Origin: Mucilaginibacter sp. | GTDB lineage: Bacteria; Bacteroidota; Bacteroidia; Sphingobacteriales; Sphingobacteriaceae | Length of the DNA stretch: 6,383 nt | Direction: 5' to 3' | NCBI GenBank assembly: GCA_014376655.1 | Contig: JACMRC010000438.1 | Location: 1-6,383, forward strand | In this document: positions 1-4,786 of the stretch, piece after piece | How positions within the stretch are numbered: position 1 is the first letter of the stretch | Layout of the letters: every line of letters begins with the position of its first letter | Notes under the pieces: model-generated | What the model was told of the DNA's origin: nothing | The model's input: only the letters and a program-made list of their open reading frames with translations | The model's database searches: none | Program-made: the position numbers and the translations under genes

Positions 1-542
1 GCGGTAGACCCTTGTGCAAACGTACCGGCGCCGGTAGTTGTTCCGCTTGCAACCGGTAGTACTGATAAAGATATTTGTGGGATAGTAGTAAACGTCCAAA
101 CATTATCATTAACCAGGGCCGTATGGAATTTATCGGCAGCACCTGTGGTAATGGTACCGGTGTATACTACAAACGGTAGTAGCGGTACATCCGGTGTAAA
201 AGTATAAACACGGGCATTACCGGTAGGGGCAACTGTGCCGCTTACCGCGTTTGCGCCTTGCTTAATTATAAATGTTGTTTTAGTAATGGTAGCCGCATCC
301 ATGTCGGTATTAAAAGTTGCGGTAATAACTTTAGGTAGTATTACATCAACCGCTTTATCCATCGGGTCGGTTGTTACTAAAGGGCATACGCCTTGTACAG
401 CTTTAAACTCATCCTTTTTACAGCCTGCTATAAATAACATCAGCAGTAAAACCATCGACCAAATGGCTGTGAATGTTTTTGAATAGCCTCTGCTTTTACG
501 CACTTGAGTACTTTCAAAAGTTGGGGTAATTTTTTGTTTCAT
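1..542 (-). CDS. Ig-like (Big_5-type) surface lipoprotein, N-terminal part, truncated by window edge
   Basis: Translating from the ATG at 542 gives 180 full codons and no stop before base 1, so the C-terminus lies outside the window. A hydrophobic stretch at about residues 27-39 ends in a lipobox, IAGC, with Cys41, followed by KKDEF, as in many Bacteroidota lipoproteins. The n-region before it is unusually long (about 26 residues), but no better start exists: Met30 would leave too short a signal. Residues 52-153 read as a bacterial SbsA-type Ig-like domain: TDPMDKAVDV, then TFNTDMDAATI, then FTPDVPL, then YTGTITTGA, then a closing VWTFTT strand. From residue 154, IPQISLSVLPVASGTTTGAG looks like the first strand of a divergent InlB B-repeat. 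From memory, Sphingobacteriaceae proteins with this start continue with several such repeats and end in a DUF3494 (ice-binding-like) domain; that part is inference. The probable role is surface adhesion or ice/matrix interaction. A likely promoter lies just upstream. Confidence 0.8.
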   Translation of the reverse strand, partial: MKQKITPTFESTQVRKSRGYSKTFTAIWSMVLLLMLFIAGCKKDEFKAVQGVCPLVTTDPMDKAVDVILPKVITATFNTDMDAATITKTTFIIKQGANAVSGTVAPTGNARVYTFTPDVPLLPFVVYTGTITTGAADKFHTALVNDNVWTFTTIPQISLSVLPVASGTTTGAGTFAQGST

Positions 543-572
543 AGAAGTTGTTTAAATATTAATGTAGCGCCG

Positions 573-580
573 CAAACTTA
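573..580 (-). promoter_or_regulatory. Probable -7 promoter element for the Ig-like lipoprotein gene
   Basis: On the minus strand this reads TAAGTTTG, an exact match to the Bacteroidota -7 consensus TAnnTTTG. It would put the transcription start near 566-568, giving a leader of about 25 nt to the ATG at 542. A TTTG about 22 nt further upstream could serve as the -33 element, though the spacing is slightly long. That TTTG lies inside one arm of the inverted repeat at 602-633. Confidence 0.45.
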
Positions 581-601
581 TAAGGCATAACTGGGCACAC
601 T

Positions 602-633
602 ACAAACCTACGCCTGGTAATGGGTAGGTTTGT
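602..633. repeat. Perfect 10-bp inverted repeat between two genes
   Basis: The arms ACAAACCTAC (602-611) and GTAGGTTTGT (624-633) are perfect reverse complements separated by 12 nt. The repeat starts 23 nt after the stop of the AraC-type gene and lies just upstream of the lipoprotein promoter. It could be a transcription terminator for the regulator gene, but neither strand has a T-tract after the stem. It could equally be an operator, because it covers the candidate -33 TTTG of the downstream promoter. The sequence does not decide between the two. Confidence 0.5.
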
Positions 634-655
634 TACACAATTATTTAAATAAGTT

Positions 656-1222
656 CTATAATTCACACATTGCAGGCAGTAATGCGTCGGCACATTCCAT
701 GTGCTTGAAGTGAGAAGGGGTTATACCGGTAACTTTTTTAAACTGGGTCGACAAATGCGCAACACTGCTGTAATTAAGTTTCCACGAAATTTCGGTAAGG
801 TTAAACTCCTTACTGCGAATCAATTCTTTTACACGGCGTATTTTATTGGCGATGATAAAGTGTTCTATAGTAATGCCCTGCATAGCCGAAAAGGAATTGG
901 CCAGGTAGGTGTAATCAAGGTTTAGCATTTCGCTTAAGTAAAACGAAAAGTTAGTTTTTAGGGGATGGTCTGAATTATCTATCATGTCAAGGACAACGGT
1001 TTTGATCCTTTCAATTAGTATATTTTTACGATCTTCTATCAATTCCAACCCGGCGTTTAATAAGGCGACTTTAAAATTTCGCAGTTGGCTATCAGAAAGT
1101 GGGCCTAATACTTCCACCTGCCCGGGATCTACAGAAATACAATACAGTCCAAGTTTTTCTAACTCGCTCTTTACTGCCATGCGGCACCGAAGACAAACCA
1201 TATTTTTTATAAATAATATCAT
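656..1222 (-). CDS. AraC-family transcriptional regulator with HMA-like CxxC N-terminal domain
   Basis: The protein has 188 residues. The C-terminal half (about 90-175) is an AraC/XylS DNA-binding domain. The first helix-turn-helix lies around 92-136 (YLANSFSAMQG, then HFIIANKIRRVKELI). The second lies around 141-173 (NLTEISWKLNYSSVAHLSTQ, then FKKVTGITPSHFK), which is the canonical family ending. The N-terminus (1-65) begins with IKNMVCLRCRM, carrying Cys10 and Cys13, then an amphipathic helix and two short strands. This resembles the beta-alpha-beta-beta-alpha-beta fold and CxxC loop of heavy-metal-associated domains. I recall this architecture as a common short Bacteroidota regulator of about 190 aa, but not an assigned ligand; metal or thiol-redox sensing is inference. 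No metal transporter gene is present in the window, so the target is unclear. The ATG at 1222 is the natural start because the CxxC strand begins immediately after it. Small palindromes lie just upstream. Confidence 0.85.
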   Translation of the reverse strand: MILFIKNMVCLRCRMAVKSELEKLGLYCISVDPGQVEVLGPLSDSQLRNFKVALLNAGLELIEDRKNILIERIKTVVLDMIDNSDHPLKTNFSFYLSEMLNLDYTYLANSFSAMQGITIEHFIIANKIRRVKELIRSKEFNLTEISWKLNYSSVAHLSTQFKKVTGITPSHFKHMECADALLPAMCEL

Positions 1223-1235
1223 ATTAGTAATACTG

Positions 1236-1268
1236 CTTGCAAAGCAAGTGCCTCATATTAATTATGAG
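1236..1268. promoter_or_regulatory. Pair of short palindromes upstream of the AraC-type gene
   Basis: CTTGC-AAA-GCAAG occupies 1236-1248, and CTCATA-N5-TATGAG occupies 1252-1268. They lie 14 and 30 bp upstream of the regulator ATG. The minus strand of the first contains TTGCTTTG (1247 to 1240), a 7 of 8 match to TAnnTTTG, so it may overlap the regulator's own -7 element. No convincing -33 element is seen. Autoregulation through these dyads is plausible but unproven; palindromes this short can occur by chance in AT-rich DNA. Confidence 0.3.
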
Positions 1269-1371
1269 TATTTAGCCCGTTGGGGATTTTGAGTAACTTA
1301 ATGATAATAATGCCTCTGAGGCTATTGAAAGGCACTTTTACGCAAATTGGCGCTGTTTGGTGATTGAAAGT

Positions 1372-1420
1372 TTATTACCGTTGTTTAATTCATGCAGAAC
1401 CTGGTAAACAACGGTAATAA
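1372..1420. repeat. Perfect 16-bp inverted repeat with 17-nt loop
   Basis: Arm 1372-1387 (TTATTACCGTTGTTTA) and arm 1405-1420 (TAAACAACGGTAATAA) are exact reverse complements around a 17-nt spacer. Sixteen matching pairs is far beyond what chance would give in a few hundred bases. Neither strand has a T-run directly after the stem, so it is not a standard intrinsic terminator, and a much better terminator lies about 100 bp away. It may be an operator, a structured RNA, or the remnant of a small mobile element. No flanking target duplication or second copy is visible in the window. Confidence 0.7.
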
Positions 1421-1510
1421 GCAACTTATAGGTAGGTAGTAATAATATTAGTGCTTTTAAAGAAATAATTATGTAAATAGATTGAGCATCGAACCAGCAT
1501 TGCTGTGAAA

Positions 1511-1568
1511 TTAAATAAAAACGTAAAGCCACCAAATAGTATGGTGGCTTTACGTTTACTTTATTTAA
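1511..1568 (-). terminator. Strong intrinsic terminator at the end of the thioredoxin-ApbE-DUF4266-DUF3570 operon
   Basis: Arms at 1519-1534 and 1542-1557 form a perfect 16-bp stem with a GC-rich core (GCCACCA/TGGTGGC) and a 7-nt loop. On the minus strand the stem runs straight into TTTTTATTT, the expected U-tract. It starts about 80 nt past the DUF3570 stop codon at 1638. Outer AT segments (1511-1517 and 1562-1568) can pair as well. On the plus strand the T-tract is broken (GTTTACTTTATTT), so minus-strand termination is the main reading. Confidence 0.88.
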
Positions 1569-1637
1569 TACTGTAGTGTAGCAACTAAGTTCTGTATGGC
1601 ATACAACTCACAGCTATACTTTATGTGGCGAAGTATA

Positions 1638-2954
1638 TTACTTAAAACCAAGACTTAAAGACAACACATCAGACGATAGGCCCGTGGTTTGGGTGTAGTG
1701 CCCATACCGCAGTTCCAGTTCATGAAAATGCTGCATGCCCAGTACCCCCGCTGGCGGCACTATCCGCAAACCGACGCCATAAAAACTGCTTTGAAATTTA
1801 GCATACTCAAAGTTGCTGGTGTAATACGCATCAGTAGCTGCGTGTACCGCATAAGGTGCAAAATATTTGGCAGCCGATTGTGTATAGTATCTATAAAATG
1901 GTGAAATAGAAAAGAACGGCGAAACTTTATATGCCAGTTCAAAGTTTGCAGTATGCGCTTTAACACCCCAATCGTCTGTAAAGTAACGATAGTAGGTGCG
2001 CAGGATAACGTTGTCGCCGGCAAAGTAATTAAGCCTTATGCCTATTGGCAGCTTAAAGCGCGATGCAGGTAGCTTTTCTATAGTGTCTTTTTTGTTGGTG
2101 AAATACACGCGGTGAAATGGCAGACTTAAATACCCGGTTTGTTTAACCACATCGCCCAAAACCATAACGGTTAGCCTTGAATTAATAATTTGCGAATAAG
2201 CAAATGCCGCGGTATAAGTATTACGCGGGCTGGTAGCCAGGCTAACCTCTTTAGTACGGCCACCGCCGCCCGATGATAAAACTGTGTTGCCGCTGGCTGT
2301 GGTAATATAGGTGGCCCCGGCAGGGGCAGGGTTAATGCTCTGTATAAACTCTGATGGATAGATCAGCGTAACATGGTCCCAATAGGCTTGTGCCTTCGCA
2401 CTAAACTCACCATTCTTGTCATGCGTTTTTAGTGAAAAGTGTATGTCGCCACCTAACGATTTGTAGTTATACTCGTTAGAGTAATAGCCGCCCAAGCCAA
2501 AAGTATTACCTGTTTTAGCGTTTTCAACGGTCCAATCTAACGAAGGATAAATACGGGTACCGTCTTGCTTACCCAAGCCGGTTGTAGTTACGTATGCCGA
2601 CGATGCTGAGGTATGGTGGTCATACCCTAAGCCAAAATTTAATGTGTTTTTGTTTTGATTATTTCCTTGCCATGAAAAATGCAGGTCAAGTCCATTCGAA
2701 AAATCATTTACTTTTTCTGTACCAATACCACCTGTTATGGGCGAGTGGTTACCATCCTGGTTGTAATAGCTTGATACCAGGTTAACTTCATCCAGCTTTA
2801 GTGCGCGGGCATTATAGCCGGTGTCTCCTTGCAGGCTTATGGGTTTAAAATAGCTGGCAGGTACACGTGGCAGGGTATCTTGTTTGGTTTGCGCGTGCAC
2901 ACTCATCCTGCATATTAATGCAAAACCTAATACCGATAGATATACTTTCTTCAT
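1638..2954 (-). CDS. DUF3570 family outer-membrane beta-barrel protein
   Basis: The protein has 438 residues with a Sec signal peptide at about 1-21, ending SVHA before QTKQD. A block at 55-82 (DEVNLVSSYYNQDGNHS, then PITGGIGTEKV) is the feature by which I recognise the Bacteroidota version of DUF3570. The rest is mostly alternating polar and aromatic residues with repeated GLGGYYSNEYN-like and FELAYKVSPFFSISPFYRYY-like stretches, as in transmembrane beta strands. It ends LSLSLGFK, close to the aromatic C-terminus typical of outer-membrane barrels. The family has no settled biochemical role. It is last in the operon, 7 nt after the DUF4266 stop, so it is probably cotranscribed and translationally coupled. 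It most likely works with the small lipoprotein and the two redox proteins upstream, for example as their outer-membrane partner or channel; that is inference from context. The start at 2954 gives a complete signal peptide. Confidence 0.85.
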   Translation of the reverse strand: MKKVYLSVLGFALICRMSVHAQTKQDTLPRVPASYFKPISLQGDTGYNARALKLDEVNLVSSYYNQDGNHSPITGGIGTEKVNDFSNGLDLHFSWQGNNQNKNTLNFGLGYDHHTSASSAYVTTTGLGKQDGTRIYPSLDWTVENAKTGNTFGLGGYYSNEYNYKSLGGDIHFSLKTHDKNGEFSAKAQAYWDHVTLIYPSEFIQSINPAPAGATYITTASGNTVLSSGGGGRTKEVSLATSPRNTYTAAFAYSQIINSRLTVMVLGDVVKQTGYLSLPFHRVYFTNKKDTIEKLPASRFKLPIGIRLNYFAGDNVILRTYYRYFTDDWGVKAHTANFELAYKVSPFFSISPFYRYYTQSAAKYFAPYAVHAATDAYYTSNFEYAKFQSSFYGVGLRIVPPAGVLGMQHFHELELRYGHYTQTTGLSSDVLSLSLGFK

Positions 2955-2961
2955 CTAAATA

Positions 2962-3183
2962 TTAATTACAGCCGCAGCCACCACCATTTTTACCTGCATT
3001 AGCGCCCGAGGCACTTTCGCGATACGATTGAAAGTTCAATTCGTTTTTCTCCACCTTGCGGTTAGCTAACACCATCTCGGCATCATTGATCCGGCTTTTC
3101 TGGTATTCTTTTACATGCACGCATGATGTGGCAACAAGCACCAACAACAAACAGGCGGATAGTTTTACAAAGAGGCTCTTCAT
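2962..3183 (-). CDS. DUF4266 family small lipoprotein with GGGCGCN C-terminus
   Basis: The protein has 73 residues. The N-terminal hydrophobic stretch (7-18) ends in VATSC, with Cys21 as the probable lipidation site; residue -3 is Ala rather than Leu or Val, so the lipobox is slightly non-canonical. The mature part is only about 53 residues. KSRINDAEM (29-37) corresponds to the K(G)RLxxPEM block I remember from proteobacterial DUF4266 proteins. SYRESASGANAG (53-64) corresponds to their REA(S/T)SGG stretch. The protein ends in GGGCGCN (67-73) with Cys70 and Cys72, the family hallmark. This Gly-rich Cys-Gly-Cys tail could bind metal, carry a modification, or be a thioredoxin substrate; no function is established that I know of. 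It lies 13 nt after the ApbE stop and 7 nt before DUF3570. Despite its size it is a real gene, on the strength of the family match and the tight operon spacing. Confidence 0.9.
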   Translation of the reverse strand: MKSLFVKLSACLLLVLVATSCVHVKEYQKSRINDAEMVLANRKVEKNELNFQSYRESASGANAGKNGGGCGCN

Positions 3184-3196
3184 AATATTTAGGGGG

Positions 3197-4150
3197 TTAT
3201 TTTAAGTTTATATTGTTTGATGTATACAGGTTATTATTATCGTCAATTATAACAGCCTCTATATCTTTCATTTGATTGATCATGTCCAAGCCCGCTTTAA
3301 TACCCATTATGGTAACCGGTGTGGCCATTGCATCGGCAACCTCGGCGTTGGTGGTTATAATGGTGACACTTTTAATACCCGTAACCGGCAGGCCAGTGCG
3401 CGGGTTAATAGTATGCCCATATTTTTTACCATTAATAACCGCAAATTTTTCATAACTGCCTGATGTAGCAATGGCCATGTCGCTTATTTGCAGGTAGGAG
3501 AATATTTCGTGCTTCAAATCGGGATTAACAATACCTACGGTCCATTTTGTGCCGTCAGGCTGCAGGCCCCAGCAAGTCAAATCACCCGATGCATTTACAA
3601 TGCCGCTATCAACACCGCGCAGCTTCAATACATGTTTGGCGCGTTCGGCAGCATAGCCTTTACCAATACCGCCAAAGCCTATGCGCATGCCTTTTTTTCT
3701 TAAATAAACGGTGGTGTTTATTTCATCAAGTACCACGTTTTTGTAGTTTATTAACTTAACCGCCTGTTGCGCTGTTTCGCCATCAGGTAGGGCAGTCATG
3801 TTGGTATCAAAGTTCCACAAGCCTTTATCTATCGATCCATAAGTAATATCAAAAGCGCCTTGTGTCAGGTCTGAAATTCTTAATGAGCGTGCTATCAGGT
3901 CAAAAACTTCGCAGTCAACCTTTACAGGTGCTAAACCCGCGTTTTGGTTGATAAGGTTTGTTTGGCTGTCATCGCTAAAAGTGGTAAACAGTTTTTCAAT
4001 ACGTTGTATCTCGGTAACGGCTGCATCAATATGCTGTTGAGCAATTTCGGCATCATCGCAAACAACACTTATTTCAAAGCGGTTGCCCATCAAGCGCATG
4101 TCGCGCTGATGCACTGTAAGCTTTTTCTGGATTTTATCAGCGACCAGCAT
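3197..4150 (-). CDS. apbE: ApbE-type FAD:protein FMN transferase, no signal peptide
   Basis: The family transfers FMN from FAD onto Ser/Thr of target proteins, using Mg2+. The 317 residues include the family motifs in order: GGIGKGYA (160-167) for flavin/nucleotide binding, NASGD (186-190), ATSGSYE (228-234), HTINPRTGLP (246-255) and ADAMAT (272-277), whose Asp and Thr belong to the metal site. The enzyme therefore looks intact. The first motif is GFGGIGKGY where many homologues have DLGAIAKGY. Most ApbE proteins are exported lipoproteins; this one starts MLVADKIQKKLTVHQ with no hydrophobic segment. An in-frame TAG lies two codons before the ATG, so no signal peptide can be added without a frameshift. 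Internal Met18 or Met21 are alternative starts and also give no signal. The gene overlaps the thioredoxin gene by 14 nt, so translation is probably coupled. Its target is unknown; no canonical FMN-acceptor protein is encoded in the window. Confidence 0.92.
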   Translation of the reverse strand: MLVADKIQKKLTVHQRDMRLMGNRFEISVVCDDAEIAQQHIDAAVTEIQRIEKLFTTFSDDSQTNLINQNAGLAPVKVDCEVFDLIARSLRISDLTQGAFDITYGSIDKGLWNFDTNMTALPDGETAQQAVKLINYKNVVLDEINTTVYLRKKGMRIGFGGIGKGYAAERAKHVLKLRGVDSGIVNASGDLTCWGLQPDGTKWTVGIVNPDLKHEIFSYLQISDMAIATSGSYEKFAVINGKKYGHTINPRTGLPVTGIKSVTIITTNAEVADAMATPVTIMGIKAGLDMINQMKDIEAVIIDDNNNLYTSNNINLK

Positions 4151-4574
4151 TGGCTAAAGGATTAATATCCGCAACAAATTTCTCCGGCGATTCATTAGGA
4201 TAGCCATCCCAGGTTTTAAGCACCTTACCATTTTTATCAACCAATAAAGTGAATGGGAATTTACCGTCGGGGTTGTATTTATCGGCCAATGCTTCATTAC
4301 GCTTTATCTGCGCGGCATCTAATTGATCCTTCTTTTGGCGCGGAAAATCAGCACGTACTAATACTAAGTGATCCTTGGCGTAACCTTCAAACGTGGCAGA
4401 TTCTAATATTTCTTTACGCAAGCGAATACATGGCCCGCACCAATCTGATCCGGAAAAATTAATGACAATCAACTTGTCCTCTTTAGCTGCTTTAGTTGTA
4501 GCCTCTTTTATATCACCCAGCCAGGTTACAGAAGGAAGGAATAGTACTACGAATAATAAACTTAATAATTTCAT
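4137..4574 (-). CDS. Exported thioredoxin-like protein (thioredoxin_7 type, WCGPC)
   Basis: The protein has 145 residues. Residues 1-18 (MKLLSLLFVVLFLPSVTW) form a probable Sec signal peptide with no lipobox Cys, so a soluble periplasmic location is likely. The thioredoxin fold follows: IVINFSGSDWCGPCIRLRKE carries the catalytic Cys46 and Cys49 in WCGPC, and KFPFTLLVDKNGK carries the cis-proline Pro107. The insert with NEALADKYNPDG before the cis-Pro is typical of the thioredoxin_7 group. It should reduce or rearrange thiols of envelope proteins. The obvious candidate substrate is the Cys-Gly-Cys tail of the DUF4266 lipoprotein two genes downstream; this is inference. It is the first gene of the operon, and its 3' end overlaps apbE by 14 nt. 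No gene for an inner-membrane electron donor such as DsbD/CcdA is present in the window. Confidence 0.9.
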   Translation of the reverse strand: MKLLSLLFVVLFLPSVTWLGDIKEATTKAAKEDKLIVINFSGSDWCGPCIRLRKEILESATFEGYAKDHLVLVRADFPRQKKDQLDAAQIKRNEALADKYNPDGKFPFTLLVDKNGKVLKTWDGYPNESPEKFVADINPLANAGR

Positions 4575-4729
4575 ATCAGGGGATTTTATGCATTAACAGC
4601 GATACTTTCGTTTTAGTATAAATGCCGTCATAATAATATAATACTTTAACCAGCCATGGCCTTAAAAGTACGGTTCACTATGTTACTTCTAATTAATGTA
4701 TAGGCGGAAGCCCCTTTTGTATCGACGAA

Positions 4730-4737
4730 CAAAAGTA
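4730..4737 (-). promoter_or_regulatory. Candidate -7 promoter element for the thioredoxin-ApbE-DUF4266-DUF3570 operon
   Basis: The minus strand reads TACTTTTG, an exact TAnnTTTG match. Transcription would start near 4723, giving an unusually long leader of about 150 nt before the ATG at 4574. No TTG sits at the expected -33 distance, which weakens the call. A short TTTTGT (4715-4720) / ACAAAA (4729-4734) dyad overlaps the element and may be an operator. Confidence 0.35.
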
Positions 4738-4753
4738 ATTGACAACTCTGTGC

Positions 4754-4773
4754 GATTTTAATAGTTTAAAATC
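4754..4773 (-). terminator. Weak AT-rich hairpin after the GH16 gene
   Basis: GATTTTAA (4754-4761) and TTAAAATC (4766-4773) form a perfect 8-bp stem with a 4-nt loop, 14 nt past the GH16 stop codon at 4787. The stem has only one G-C pair and there is no clean T-tract after it, so termination would be inefficient. Read-through from the GH16 gene into the operon is possible. Confidence 0.3.
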
Positions 4774-4786
4774 ACCTGCCCGGAGG

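Larger units (their letters stand above)
1223..1637. other. Gene-free, dyad-rich interval between the AraC-type gene and the DUF3570 operon
   Basis: I see no believable gene in these 415 bases. The only long open frame (1338-1535, minus) encodes a 65-residue product with no recognisable domain, and it runs through both large inverted repeats. The interval holds the short palindromes at 1236-1268, a perfect GCCTC-T-GAGGC palindrome at 1312-1322, a distant 8-bp pair AAGTGCCT (1246-1253) / AGGCACTT (1330-1337), the 16-bp inverted repeat at 1372-1420 and the terminator at 1511-1568. Confidence 0.6.
4575..4786. other. Intergenic leader between GH16 and the thioredoxin-led operon
   Basis: These 212 bases contain no believable gene. 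Near the left end are only very short frames, such as a 12-codon one starting near 4631 on the minus strand. The section near 4754-4773 has an AT-only hairpin after the GH16 stop. A candidate promoter for the operon sits at 4730-4737. I compared the remaining leader by eye with FMN- and cobalamin-riboswitch consensus elements and saw no match. Confidence 0.5.

Noticed and set aside
235..486. An 83-residue plus-strand frame opposite the Ig-like lipoprotein gene
   Set aside because: The minus strand encodes a protein with lipobox and Ig-like domain across the same bases, continuous to the window edge; the plus frame is its antisense shadow.
1338..1535. A 65-residue open frame on the minus strand in the gene-free interval
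   Set aside because: It has no recognisable domain or signal, starts within the terminator hairpin and runs through the second inverted repeat; an AT-rich gap this long often holds such a frame by chance.
1511..1568. The two large inverted repeats (1372-1420 and 1511-1568) as terminal repeats of one small mobile element
   Set aside because: Their sequences are unrelated to each other, no target-site duplication is visible, and the second is fully explained as a terminator.
2700..2800. TGGIGT of the DUF3570 protein as an ApbE flavinylation site
   Set aside because: The accepted motif is D-x(n)-(S/T)-G-A-(S/T); here the acceptor position is Ile and the third position Gly, so it does not fit.
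4137..4150. Thioredoxin-ApbE fusion broken by a frameshift
   Set aside because: Both proteins have normal family lengths and complete motifs, and a 14-nt overlap with a clean ATG is ordinary for a coupled operon; a frameshift remains only a minor possibility because ApbE lacks a signal peptide.
4575..4740. FMN riboswitch controlling an ApbE-containing operon
   Set aside because: The leader shows none of the conserved FMN-element blocks by eye, and such riboswitches normally control riboflavin synthesis or uptake.
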